A stretch of 64,000 nucleotides of DNA. Origin: Bacteroidales bacterium (GTDB lineage Bacteria; Bacteroidota; Bacteroidia; Bacteroidales; UBA932). Within the stretch, counting starts at the first letter, position 1. Every line of letters starts with the position of its first letter. The notes under the pieces were generated by a model, which saw only the letters and a list, made by a program, of their open reading frames with translations, was not told the DNA's origin and searched no databases. A program made the position numbers and the translations under genes. The DNA lies in assembly GCA_017935505.1 (NCBI GenBank), contig JAGBHM010000014.1:124001-188000 (forward strand), in the 5' to 3' direction. Of this stretch, positions 17,631 to 26,229 are shown piece after piece.

Positions 17631-17650
17631 CAATCCTTTCGTTTCAAGTG

Positions 17651-17681
17651 CAAAGGAAAGAAAAATTTATGTGAAAACAAA
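17651..17681 (-). promoter_or_regulatory. Promoter of rimP-nusA-infB
   Basis: On the minus strand TTTG (17681-17678) is followed after 19 bases by TTCCTTTG (17658-17651), one base off TAnnTTTG. Transcription would start near 17644, about 59 bases ahead of rimP. Confidence 0.5.
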
Positions 17682-17690
17682 ATAAAACAG

Positions 17691-17698
17691 TAACTTTG
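17691..17698 (+). promoter_or_regulatory. -7 element of the polyferredoxin gene
   Basis: TAACTTTG fits TAnnTTTG, 26 bases ahead of the start codon at 17725. No clear -33 TTG is seen at the right distance. Confidence 0.5.
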
Positions 17699-17724
17699 CG
17701 TATATCAATAAACAACTATTTCGT

Positions 17725-19224
17725 ATGTTAAGAAAAATAAGACTTGCGCTGGCTTGTGTTTTCTTTACCATTATTACATTGCTGTTCCTCGATTTTACCG
17801 GAACATTGCATGCATGGTTCGGATGGATGGCCAAAATTCAGTTTCTGCCGGCGTTGCTGGCCCTTAATTTTGGGGTAATCATTGCTCTTGTATTGCTCAC
17901 ATTGCTTTTTGGAAGAATTTATTGTTCGGTGATATGCCCGTTGGGAGTGATGCAGGATGTCATTGCCTGGTTCGGAAAAAAATCCAAGAAAAACAGATAT
18001 TCATACAGTCCGGCAAAGAGTCTTTTGAGATATGTTGTGCTGGCACTGTTTGTTGTGGCAACTGTGGCTGGAATTGGCTCAGTTACAGCACTTCTGGCAC
18101 CATACAGTTCATTTGGACGTATTGCGAACAATCTCTTTGCTCCAATATGGCAGGCCGGAAATAATCTGCTTGCCTATTTTGCAGAGAGAGCCGACAGTTA
18201 TATGTTCTATTCTACAGAGGTGTGGATAAAGAGTGTGCCTGTATTTGTCATTGCTGCAGTCACATTTATAATTATAGCAATTCTTGCATGGAGGGGAGGA
18301 CGTACATATTGCAATACTATATGCCCTGTAGGTACAGTGCTCGGCTTTTTGGCCAAATATTCGTGGTTCAAGCCGGTTATAGATAAATCTAAATGTGGCG
18401 GATGTACACTTTGTGAGAAGAACTGCAAGGCTGCATGTATAAATGTAGCGGAGCGTTCGATCGATTACAGCAGATGTGTTGCATGCGGAGACTGTATTGG
18501 CAAATGCCGTAAAGGAGCTATAAGCTTCACTCATCCTGCCAAGGCTGAGAAGAGAGAGGCAGAGGTTGTGGGTGCATCCGACAATTTGAAAGCAGATGCC
18601 GGACGCAGGGCATTCCTTGCTGCCACTGCAGTTGTTGCCGGAACTTCAATACTTAAAGCTCAAGAAGATAAGGTGGATGGCGGTCTGGCTGCTATAGAGG
18701 ATAAGAAAGTTCCAAAACGTACCACACCGATAGTTCCTCCGGGAGCCGTTGGCCTGAGAAATCTTACCCAACATTGTACAGGTTGCCAGCTGTGCGTTTC
18801 GGTCTGCCCTAATGGCGTGCTAAGGCCAAGCTCGGATCTTATGAGGCTCATGCAACCAGAATCGTCGTATGAAAGAGGATATTGCCGCCCTGAATGTACA
18901 AAATGTTCAGATGTCTGCCCTGCCGGTGCAATAAAACCGATCAGTGTGGAGGATAAATCATCAACTCAGATTGGCCATGCCGTATGGGTAAAAGAGAACT
19001 GTATTGTTGTTTCCGATGGTGTGAGTTGCGGAAATTGCGCAAGACATTGTCCTGTGGGAGCTATAAAGATGGTGAATATTGATCCTCAAGACAAGAAGTC
19101 ATTGAGAATTCCGGTGGTGAATGAGGAGCGCTGCATAGGCTGTGGAGCATGTGAGAACCTGTGTCCGTCGAGACCATTCAGTGCAATTTATGTTGAGGGT
19201 CATGAAGTTCACAAAACAATTTAA
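17725..19224 (+). CDS. Membrane-bound polyferredoxin, NapH-like, with multiple 4Fe-4S sites
   Basis: The 499-residue protein has about four membrane helices in residues 1-200 and two NapH/NosR-type CxxxCP motifs (GRIYCSVICPLG, GRTYCNTICPVG). Ferredoxin motifs follow near 228-270 (CGGCTLCEKNC, CVACGDCIGKC). Near residue 292 a GRRAFLAATAVVAG segment resembles a Tat signal with its hydrophobic core. After it come more Cys motifs: CTGCQLCVSVCP, CTKCSDVCP, CGNCARHCP, CIGCGACENLCP. It must pass electrons through several clusters, and donor and acceptor are unknown. The next gene, an Fe-S aldo/keto reductase with a Tat signal, starts 16 bases later and is a likely partner. Confidence 0.88.
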   Translation: MLRKIRLALACVFFTIITLLFLDFTGTLHAWFGWMAKIQFLPALLALNFGVIIALVLLTLLFGRIYCSVICPLGVMQDVIAWFGKKSKKNRYSYSPAKSLLRYVVLALFVVATVAGIGSVTALLAPYSSFGRIANNLFAPIWQAGNNLLAYFAERADSYMFYSTEVWIKSVPVFVIAAVTFIIIAILAWRGGRTYCNTICPVGTVLGFLAKYSWFKPVIDKSKCGGCTLCEKNCKAACINVAERSIDYSRCVACGDCIGKCRKGAISFTHPAKAEKREAEVVGASDNLKADAGRRAFLAATAVVAGTSILKAQEDKVDGGLAAIEDKKVPKRTTPIVPPGAVGLRNLTQHCTGCQLCVSVCPNGVLRPSSDLMRLMQPESSYERGYCRPECTKCSDVCPAGAIKPISVEDKSSTQIGHAVWVKENCIVVSDGVSCGNCARHCPVGAIKMVNIDPQDKKSLRIPVVNEERCIGCGACENLCPSRPFSAIYVEGHEVHKTI

Positions 19225-19240
19225 TGCAAGGAGGAGTATC

Positions 19241-20635
19241 ATGGAACAGAATAGAAAAGAATTGGACAGACGTGGATTTTTAAAGAAATTCGGAATTGGT
19301 GCGGCAGCTGTTTCTGCAGCATCCTTGTATGGTTGTGCAGGCAAAAAGAGTGTTGGCGGCGCAGATAACTCACCTGAAATAGGCGAGGTGCCCAAAGATC
19401 AGATGACATACAGATCTTTCCCCGGACTGGGAGGGGATAAGGCCTCGATTCTCGGTTATGGATGTATGAGGTGGCCTGTAATTCCAAACCCTGACGGAGA
19501 AGGTGAAATAATAGATCAGGAGCAGGTAAACCGCCTTGTAGATTATGCAATAGAGCATGGTGTGAACTTCTTCGACTGTGCTCCGGTGTATGTGAGGGGA
19601 CAATCGGAGAAGGCAACCGGCATAGCGCTGAAGAGACATCCGCGCGAATCATATTATATCTCAACCAAGCTCTCGAATATGAGCAACAGCAGTCGTGAGA
19701 ACTCCATAAGGATGTATAAAAAGTCTCTGGAGAATTTCCAGACCGATTATATCGATTACTATCTGCTGCATAATTTGGGAAGAGGAGGTATGGAGAGAGT
19801 GCGTGAGCGTTTCTTTGATAATGGCGTGCTTGACTTTTTGCTCGAAGAGCGCAAGGCTGGCCGTATACGCCACTTGGGATGGTCGTTCCACGGTTCAAAG
19901 GAGCTGTTTGATGAGATGCTGTCGATGCATGAAAAATATCACTGGGATTTTGTGCTCATACAGATGAATTACCTCGACTGGAAGATTCCGAAAGGAAGCA
20001 AGATCAGTGCTGAATATATGTATGAAGAGTTGAGCAAGAGAGGTATTCCTATAATGATTATGGAGCCTCTTCTTGGAGGCCGTCTGGCAAAATTACCCGA
20101 TCATATAGTGACAAGGCTAAAGGAGAAGGAGCCTCAAAGGAGCGTTGCTTCGTGGGCATTCCGTTTTGCCGGCAGCCACCCGGGTGTGCTTACAGTATTG
20201 AGCGGCATGACCTATATGGAGCATCTTCAGGACAATATCCGTTCATTCTCTCCTCTGAAACCACTTGATGAGGGCGAGAAGGAGTTTCTCTATGAGACAG
20301 CAAGACTTATAAACCAGTATCCTACAATACCTTGCAACGATTGTAAATATTGTATGCCGTGCCCTTACGGACTTGATATTCCTGCAATTCTGCTGCATTA
20401 CAACAAATGTCTGAATGAGGGCAATATCTCAATGAGTTCACAGGATGAGAATTATGCCAAGGCAAGAAGAGCCTATCTTGTTGGCTACGACAGAAGTGTG
20501 CCTAAACTTCGTCAGGCGAGCCATTGTGTAGGTTGCAAGGAGTGTATTGAACACTGTCCTCAGGAGATTGATATCCCAAGGGAACTGCTCAAGATAGACA
20601 GGTATGTTGAAAAACTCAAGAGGGGTACATTGTAA
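19241..20635 (+). CDS. Tat-exported aldo/keto reductase with C-terminal 4Fe-4S domain
   Basis: The protein (464 residues) starts with a twin-arginine signal (DRRGFLKKFG, Arg10-Arg11) and a hydrophobic core ending LYGC, a possible lipobox. The aldo/keto reductase barrel shows the tetrad: Asp and Tyr in FDCAPVYVRG, Lys in YYISTKLS, His in YYLLHNLG. The C-terminus holds two cysteine motifs, CNDCKYCMPCPYGLDIP and CVGCKECIEHCPQEIDIP. A longer in-frame start exists 99 bases upstream but overlaps the previous gene and hides the Tat signal. A strong Shine-Dalgarno (AAGGAGGAG) stands nine bases ahead of this start. The substrate is unknown; Fe-S reductases of this group are common in anaerobes. Confidence 0.88.
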   Translation: MEQNRKELDRRGFLKKFGIGAAAVSAASLYGCAGKKSVGGADNSPEIGEVPKDQMTYRSFPGLGGDKASILGYGCMRWPVIPNPDGEGEIIDQEQVNRLVDYAIEHGVNFFDCAPVYVRGQSEKATGIALKRHPRESYYISTKLSNMSNSSRENSIRMYKKSLENFQTDYIDYYLLHNLGRGGMERVRERFFDNGVLDFLLEERKAGRIRHLGWSFHGSKELFDEMLSMHEKYHWDFVLIQMNYLDWKIPKGSKISAEYMYEELSKRGIPIMIMEPLLGGRLAKLPDHIVTRLKEKEPQRSVASWAFRFAGSHPGVLTVLSGMTYMEHLQDNIRSFSPLKPLDEGEKEFLYETARLINQYPTIPCNDCKYCMPCPYGLDIPAILLHYNKCLNEGNISMSSQDENYAKARRAYLVGYDRSVPKLRQASHCVGCKECIEHCPQEIDIPRELLKIDRYVEKLKRGTL

Positions 20636-20659
20636 AAAAATATAATAAAAAGTATAAAA

Positions 20660-21652
20660 ATGGAAGTTACAGCCGAAAGAATAGCGCAGCATTTTAATGG
20701 GGAGATTGTTGGTGATCCTAATGTAAAGGTTTCATCTGTAGCAAAAATAGAGAGTGGAAAAAGTGGAAATATCTGTTTCCTTGCCAATCCTAAATATGAG
20801 AAGTACTTGTATACAAGCAAGGCAAGTATAATTATAATAAATAAGGAGTTTCAGCCTAAAGAGCCGATAGCTCCCACACTTATTCTGGTGGACAATGCTT
20901 ATGAGGCGATTGCATCTTTGCTTGATTTGCTCAATACTCTGAAAGAGCAGAAGAGAAGCGGCCGTTCATTCTTTTCAAAACGTGCCTGGAGCAGTAAAAT
21001 AGGTAAAGGCGTTTGGATTGGAGAATTTTCGGTTGTGGGAAAAAGGTCTGTTATTGGAAAGGACAGCCAGATATATCCCCAAGTGTATATAGGAAATGAT
21101 GTGGAGATAGGTGAGAATGTGATTCTCTACCCTGGAGTGAAGATATATAATGGCTGCAAGATAGGAAATAACTGCATTCTGCATGCAAATGTTGTGATTG
21201 GTTCCGACGGATTCGGCTTTGCCCCAACTCAGGACGGTTCATACAAGAAGATTCCGCAGACCGGAATTGTTATTCTCGAGGATGATGTTGAAATTGGTTC
21301 CAATACTGTGGTAGATAGAGCAACAATGGGTGCTACAATAGTGAAGAAGGGCGTGAAACTCGATAATCTGATACAGGTGGCCCACAATGTTGAGATAGGG
21401 GAGAATACTGTTATTGCAGCCCAATCCGGTATTGCCGGCTCTACAAAAGTTGGAAAGAACTGTATGTTCGGAGGTCAGGTAGGCGTTTCAGGCCACTTGA
21501 CAATTGCCGACGGAGTGCAGCTTGCCGCGCAGACAGGTGTTCAGGGAAGTGTAAAAAAGGAGAAGGCGGTTATGATGGGAAGTCCGGCCATAGACTATCG
21601 CGATTATATGAAAGCCTATGCTTTGTTCCGTAAGGCTCCTCAAAACAAATAA
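20660..21652 (+). CDS. lpxD: UDP-3-O-acylglucosamine N-acyltransferase
   Basis: LpxD adds the N-linked hydroxyacyl chain in the third step of lipid A synthesis. The 330-residue protein has the N-terminal uridine-binding domain (about 1-100), then the left-handed beta-helix of hexapeptide repeats with the catalytic His in [11 protein letters not shown], and a C-terminal helical extension ([13 protein letters not shown]). Length is typical. It opens the lipid A cluster lpxD-lpxC-fabZ-lpxA, 24 bases after the aldo/keto reductase gene. Confidence 0.96.
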   Translation: MEVTAERIAQHFNGEIVGDPNVKVSSVAKIESGKSGNICFLANPKYEKYLYTSKASIIIINKEFQPKEPIAPTLILVDNAYEAIASLLDLLNTLKEQKRSGRSFFSKRAWSSKIGKGVWIGEFSVVGKRSVIGKDSQIYPQVYIGNDVEIGENVILYPGVKIYNGCKIGNNCILHANVVIGSDGFGFAPTQDGSYKKIPQTGIVILEDDVEIGSNTVVDRATMGATIVKKGVKLDNLIQVAHNVEIGENTVIAAQSGIAGSTKVGKNCMFGGQVGVSGHLTIADGVQLAAQTGVQGSVKKEKAVMMGSPAIDYRDYMKAYALFRKAPQNK

Positions 21653-21658
21653 ATTTAC

Positions 21659-21666
21659 TATCTTTG
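21659..21666 (+). promoter_or_regulatory. -7 element ahead of lpxC
   Basis: TATCTTTG fits TAnnTTTG and lies 28 bases ahead of the chosen lpxC start. It shows lpxC-fabZ-lpxA may have a promoter separate from lpxD. No -33 TTG is evident. Confidence 0.45.
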
Positions 21667-21693
21667 TATATTGAATCTAAATATCTGATACAA

Positions 21694-22620
21694 ATGCAAG
21701 ACAATCAGCATACACTGAGGTGTAAATATACATTTGAAGGAAAAGGCCTCCATACAGGTCAGAAGGTGACTATGACATTGGAGCCGGCTCCTGTAAATTT
21801 TGGTATAAAATTCAAAAGAGTTGATTTGGGTGAGGATGCCTTAATTGATGCATGTGTAGATTATGTAACCACAACAGCACGCGGAACAACTCTTGAAAAG
21901 GGTGATGTGAAGATCTCCACACTGGAGCACCTGATGGCAACCCTCAATGGCCTGCACATCGACAATGCGCTCATTTCAATAAATGCTCAGGAGGTTCCTA
22001 TATTGGATGGAAGTGCCCTTCCTTATGTGGAGGCAATTATGAAGGATGGCCTTCAGGAGCAGGATGCTCCGCGCCGATACTTTGTCCCTGCAGAAAAGTT
22101 TGTATACAGGGATGAGCAGACCGGTTCAGAGATAGTTATAATGCCGGATGATGAGTTCTCTGTAGACCTGATGATAGACTACAACTCAAAGGTACTGGGA
22201 AACCAGTATGCAAGGCTCACTGCCAAGACAGACTTTGCCTCAGAGATTGCTCCGTGCCGCACATTTGTATTCCTTCATGAGCTTGAACCACTCTTCAAGT
22301 ATAACCTCATAAAAGGCGGTGACCTCGACAATGCAATTGTAATTGTTGAACATCCTGTACCGCAGGAGGAACTCGACCGTTTGGCCAACCTGTTCAATGT
22401 GAATACTCTGGAGAGGGCTCCGGAGGGATATTTGAACCATTTGGAACTTCGATTCCCTAACGAATGTGCACGACATAAGCTTCTGGACATTCTCGGTGAC
22501 TTCTCATTGATAGGAATGCCTATGAAGGCAAAGGTCATAGGTTACAAATCCGGCCATAAGATCAACACAACTGTTGCCAAATTATTGCGCGAGGCTGTAA
22601 AAGCCCAGCATAATCTATAA
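21694..22620 (+). CDS. lpxC: UDP-3-O-acyl-N-acetylglucosamine deacetylase (unfused)
   Basis: LpxC carries out the committed zinc-dependent deacetylation of lipid A synthesis. The 308-residue protein shows STLEHLMATL with a zinc His, and HKLLDILGD with the second zinc His and the Asp. It also has the LDGSALPYVEAI loop and ends at KINTTVAKLLREAVKAQ. I start at MQDNQHTLRC because the upstream Met overlaps the -7 element. Most Bacteroidota have LpxC fused to FabZ in one protein of about 460 residues. Here a TAA ends LpxC, and FabZ begins 26 bases later in another frame. Confidence 0.96.
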   Translation: MQDNQHTLRCKYTFEGKGLHTGQKVTMTLEPAPVNFGIKFKRVDLGEDALIDACVDYVTTTARGTTLEKGDVKISTLEHLMATLNGLHIDNALISINAQEVPILDGSALPYVEAIMKDGLQEQDAPRRYFVPAEKFVYRDEQTGSEIVIMPDDEFSVDLMIDYNSKVLGNQYARLTAKTDFASEIAPCRTFVFLHELEPLFKYNLIKGGDLDNAIVIVEHPVPQEELDRLANLFNVNTLERAPEGYLNHLELRFPNECARHKLLDILGDFSLIGMPMKAKVIGYKSGHKINTTVAKLLREAVKAQHNL

Positions 22621-22646
22621 TTGAAGAAAATTAAAATTGAGTAAAA

Positions 22647-23126
22647 ATGGAAAATAAAACAATACCTCATTACGATCCCAATGCGGCTCCTGTCATTGAT
22701 ATAAATGGTATAAAGAAACTGTTGCCACACCGTCCGCCATTCCTTATGGTTGACAGAATTATTGAGACTGGCGAAGATTATATTGTCGGAATAAAGACAA
22801 TAGGTGTAAATGAAGGTTTCTTTGTCGGTCACTTCCCAGAGGAGCCAGTAATGCCGGGTGTGCTTATTGTTGAGGCAATGGCTCAGGTTGGTGGAATTTT
22901 GGTTCTGAAAGACCTTGAAGAGCCTGAAAGGTACTCTACATACTTTGCAAAGATAGACAACACCAAATTCAAGAGGAAAGTTGTTCCTGGTGATGTGCTT
23001 GTATTCAAACTTACAATAACACAGCCTTTGCGCCGTTCAATAGTTTGCATGCATGGTGAGGCCTATGTGGGTGATACTTTGGCATGTGAGAGTGATTTGG
23101 TAGCACAAGTGATAAAGAATAAATAA
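22647..23126 (+). CDS. fabZ: 3-hydroxyacyl-ACP dehydratase FabZ (stand-alone)
   Basis: FabZ dehydrates 3-hydroxyacyl-ACP in fatty acid elongation. The 159-residue hotdog protein has LPHRPPFLMVDRI (residues 26-38), the catalytic His62 in GHFPEEPVMPG and Glu76 in VEAMAQ. The N-terminal stretch HYDPNAAPVIDINGIKKLL looks like the linker found in fused LpxC-FabZ proteins, suggesting the gene descends from a fusion. A TGA in its own frame lies three codons ahead of the ATG, so read-through is excluded. It sits between lpxC and lpxA. Confidence 0.95.
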   Translation: MENKTIPHYDPNAAPVIDINGIKKLLPHRPPFLMVDRIIETGEDYIVGIKTIGVNEGFFVGHFPEEPVMPGVLIVEAMAQVGGILVLKDLEEPERYSTYFAKIDNTKFKRKVVPGDVLVFKLTITQPLRRSIVCMHGEAYVGDTLACESDLVAQVIKNK

Positions 23127-23144
23127 CCTTATAATTATAAAACT

Positions 23145-23939
23145 ATGCAAAATTCGATAGTTCATCCTAATGCCAAAATTGGAGCAAATGTCAAGATTGA
23201 GGCATTTACAACAATAGCGGAGCATGTTGAAATAGGTGAGGGCTCATGGATTGGCCCAAATGTTACAATTTTCGACTATGTCAAAATTGGAAAAAATTGT
23301 AAGGTGTTCCCTGGCGCGGTAATCGGTGCTATTCCTCAGGATCTGAAGTTCAATGAAGAGGTCTCATATGTTGAGATTGGCGACAATGTTACAATCCGCG
23401 AGTGTGCTACCATTAACAGAGGTACAGCAGCAAGTGGAAAGAGCCTTACAAAAATAGGTAACAATACCCTTATCATGTCTTATGTGCATGTTGCCCACGA
23501 CTGCGTTGTTGGAAACAACTGTATCCTTACCAGTTATGTAGGTATTGCAGGTGAGACCGAAGTTGATGATTGGGCTATTGTAGGTGGCGGTTCGCTTGCA
23601 CACCAATTTACAAAGATAGGTTCCCATGCAATGGTTGCAGGTGGCTCGGAGATAGGCAAAGATGTACCGCCTTATGCTTTGGCCGGCAGAAAACCTCTCT
23701 CATATGCAGGTATAAATATTGTGGGATTGCGCCGTAGAGGATTTACCTCAGAGCAGATAACTACAATCAAAGAGATATATAATGTGATATATCAGAGCAA
23801 TCTCAATGTCTCAGATGCCTGCAAGAAGATTGAAGCTGAGTTCCCAGAGAGCAATGAGAAGAGAACAATACTTGATTTTATTGCCAAATCAAGCAGGGGT
23901 ATCATAAGATTCAATCCTGGAGGAGGTAATGCAGAGTAG
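23145..23939 (+). CDS. lpxA: Acyl-ACP--UDP-N-acetylglucosamine O-acyltransferase
   Basis: LpxA attaches the first hydroxyacyl chain to UDP-GlcNAc at the start of lipid A synthesis. The 264-residue protein has the N-terminal hexapeptide beta-helix, the catalytic His in SYVHVAHDCVVGNNC near residue 124, and the C-terminal helical domain with AGINIVGLRRRGFTSEQI. Length matches E. coli LpxA. It lies 18 bases after fabZ, and wbqC overlaps its last 11 bases. Confidence 0.97.
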   Translation: MQNSIVHPNAKIGANVKIEAFTTIAEHVEIGEGSWIGPNVTIFDYVKIGKNCKVFPGAVIGAIPQDLKFNEEVSYVEIGDNVTIRECATINRGTAASGKSLTKIGNNTLIMSYVHVAHDCVVGNNCILTSYVGIAGETEVDDWAIVGGGSLAHQFTKIGSHAMVAGGSEIGKDVPPYALAGRKPLSYAGINIVGLRRRGFTSEQITTIKEIYNVIYQSNLNVSDACKKIEAEFPESNEKRTILDFIAKSSRGIIRFNPGGGNAE

Positions 23940-24645
23940 CAGAACCAACGCTTCTCAAAATGTATTGCCGGGTTGTTGTATGCTTTCTACAGCCTACTTG
24001 CCTCCGGTAGAGTATTTTGCCGTAATGGCAAATGCAGAAAAGGTCATTATTGAGAAGTGTGAGATGTTCCAGAAACAATCATACAGGACCCGTTGTCACA
24101 TATACAGTGCCAACGGGTTACTTTCTTTAACTGTACCGGTAAGGCGCGACATTCACTCAGATAATCTGGTTGAGAGCTCGTTGCCAAGTCATAAGTTATT
24201 GATAGATAAGGTAATGATAGATTACTCAAAGCCCTGGGTGCTTCAGCATAAGAGGGCGCTTGAAGCGGCCTATATGACCACTCCATTCTTTGAATATTAT
24301 AAGGATGACATATTTGCCATACTGGAGAGCGGTGAGTCCAATCTGTTCAATCTGAATATGAGGCTGACGGAGCTGTTCATGGAGTTTATTGGCATTTCAA
24401 CGCCTGTTGAATATAGCAGTGAGTGGCTTGCAGAGGCTCCACAGGGATGTATAGATTTGCGTAATGCAATACATCCCAAATCGAGGGAGACAGATATGTT
24501 GGAGAGAATGCAAATAAAGAAGCCTTACTATCAGGTCTTCTCCAATAAGCAAGGCTTCATTTCAAATTTGTCTGTTATAGACCTTCTCTGTAATGAGGGT
24601 CCCAATTCAATATCTTTCCTAAAAGCGGAATCCAATAGAAAGTAG
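23929..24645 (+). CDS. WbqC family protein
   Basis: The 238-residue protein matches the WbqC family in its start (LSTAYLPPVEYFAVMANAEKVIIE) and in the following FQKQSYRTRCHIYSANG and LTVPV segments. WbqC-like proteins occur in polysaccharide gene clusters, and their biochemical role is not established. The given start overlaps lpxA by 11 bases. A Met 17 codons in (23980) would give the start seen in many relatives, so either is possible. Its 3' end overlaps the converging porin gene by 27 bases. Confidence 0.85.
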   Translation: MQSSRTNASQNVLPGCCMLSTAYLPPVEYFAVMANAEKVIIEKCEMFQKQSYRTRCHIYSANGLLSLTVPVRRDIHSDNLVESSLPSHKLLIDKVMIDYSKPWVLQHKRALEAAYMTTPFFEYYKDDIFAILESGESNLFNLNMRLTELFMEFIGISTPVEYSSEWLAEAPQGCIDLRNAIHPKSRETDMLERMQIKKPYYQVFSNKQGFISNLSVIDLLCNEGPNSISFLKAESNRK

Positions 24646-26184
24646 CAGTTTCCAGTTGCCGTATTTGTTGATGCCTACAGGGGCTGCTGTTATGATATTA
24701 TTGTTTGAATCTACGATGTCATCATAAAGCTGGAAACTCTCCTCATTCTTGAACTGCTGCTGATATGCTACATCGGCAAAGAAACCGCTGTTTGCAGTAT
24801 ATCCAAGGCCGAATGAGCCTACCTGCACGGTAGTATTGTCGTGTTTGTATCCGCTGGCGTAGCGCTGATATCCGGCTCTTATTGCAAACTGTTGTGATGC
24901 ATTGATCTCAAGTCCTGCGCGCAGAACACCGGCAGATTTGAAGTTCTCCTTCATATATCTGTTGTCTTCGCCAAATGTGTCGTATGCAGAGCTCATCTGG
25001 TCATCTTCCAGGAATTTCATTTTTGAGTAATTTACCCCTTCATAATCAATGCTTATTGCACCGATTTTCCCGAATGTATATGCAGCACCTACATTCCATC
25101 TGAAAGGTGTGTTGAGTCTGTAATTATATGTACCCAGCGGCGAAGAGAGCTGCTGTGAGTATCCGTCTGTGAAGTTTGAAGCCATCTCCTCATCCCACTC
25201 TTCGTAGAGGAACATCCATGTAGGTGTTGAGATGCTTGCTCCGAGTCTCAATCCTTTTACAGGAAGGTAGATGATACCTGCCTTGAGATTTACACCTGTG
25301 CCCGAAGTGCTGTATCCGTAATAGTGAGAGAAGTTGCTGAACTGCGAGTCGAACTGATTTGGGTTTACGGCAGTTTCTGAATATATCTCACTGTATTTAT
25401 ACCAGATGCTTGTGATTCCAAGGTTGAATCCGAAGAAGAGTTTGTTTGAGATATTGCCTCCAAAATTGAGCGCAACTTCAGAGATATTTCCAATGCTCTC
25501 TTTTACAAAGCGCTGGTCGAGTTCTCCTGCCACTGCAATATCATATCCATTGATATTTTCTGTTGCGGCAAGATAATCTTCTGGAGAATCAGGAAGAGTG
25601 TCCAGCAATGAGGTGTTCCATCCGAGGATTGATGTCCATCCTGCATTTGATGTGTAGAACGGGTCATTGGTTGAATTCATGTCCATGTCGGGGGCATATA
25701 TTCCGGCTGTATTCTGGGCAAGGCTGCTGAGCCAGCTGCTCTCTGCTGTTCTGCCGTAAGCACTCATTCTTGATGTAAAATTGTTTGTTCTGTTGAAAGC
25801 TATGGCAAGATTCCAGCTTATCAGGCCGGAATTTTGTCTTCCAGTTGAGAATGAACCCACATATCCGAAGTTAGGCACACCAAAACGTGTCTTGCTGTCG
25901 CTTGTAATTGTGCCCAAATAATCAGTCTCCCCATTGGCAATTGTCAAAGAGGGGGTGAATGTGAATTCATGATATCTGTATACACCTGATGCTGCAGGGT
26001 TTATTGATATTGCACCGATATCTCCACCTAGTGCTACCATTGCATTTCCCATTGCAACACTTCTTGCAGTTCCTTCATTGAATTGCTGTGAATATCTGTA
26101 CGCATCCCAAATGCTCTGTCCCCACACATTTTGGCAGGCGGCAATGAAAATAATGGAAAATATTGTTGTGATATATCGTTTCAT
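24619..26184 (-). CDS. OmpP1/FadL-type outer membrane transport protein
   Basis: The 521-residue protein has a signal peptide of about 22 residues (ending NVWGQ). The mature N-terminus contains FNEGTARSVAMGNAMVALGGD followed by ISINPAASGVYR, the NPA-containing plug motif of FadL-like channels. The rest is alternating beta strands of an outer membrane barrel and ends in Phe (LLLSIGFRF), as expected for barrel insertion. FadL proteins import hydrophobic compounds such as fatty acids, and the ligand here is unknown. The Trp-rich lipoprotein gene lies 45 bases upstream on the same strand. Confidence 0.9.
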   Translation of the reverse strand: MKRYITTIFSIIFIAACQNVWGQSIWDAYRYSQQFNEGTARSVAMGNAMVALGGDIGAISINPAASGVYRYHEFTFTPSLTIANGETDYLGTITSDSKTRFGVPNFGYVGSFSTGRQNSGLISWNLAIAFNRTNNFTSRMSAYGRTAESSWLSSLAQNTAGIYAPDMDMNSTNDPFYTSNAGWTSILGWNTSLLDTLPDSPEDYLAATENINGYDIAVAGELDQRFVKESIGNISEVALNFGGNISNKLFFGFNLGITSIWYKYSEIYSETAVNPNQFDSQFSNFSHYYGYSTSGTGVNLKAGIIYLPVKGLRLGASISTPTWMFLYEEWDEEMASNFTDGYSQQLSSPLGTYNYRLNTPFRWNVGAAYTFGKIGAISIDYEGVNYSKMKFLEDDQMSSAYDTFGEDNRYMKENFKSAGVLRAGLEINASQQFAIRAGYQRYASGYKHDNTTVQVGSFGLGYTANSGFFADVAYQQQFKNEESFQLYDDIVDSNNNIITAAPVGINKYGNWKLLLSIGFRF

Positions 26185-26229
26185 AAAAAGTCTTTTTAAA
26201 TTAATACCAATGTCCTATACTGAATCTCT

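Noticed and set aside
17586..17633. Longer rimP start
   Set aside because: The extra 16 codons are coded by the leader hairpin and are not like the RimP family.
21650..21693. lpxC starting at the upstream Met/TTG (21664)
   Set aside because: That start overlaps a -7 element and adds residues not found in LpxC.
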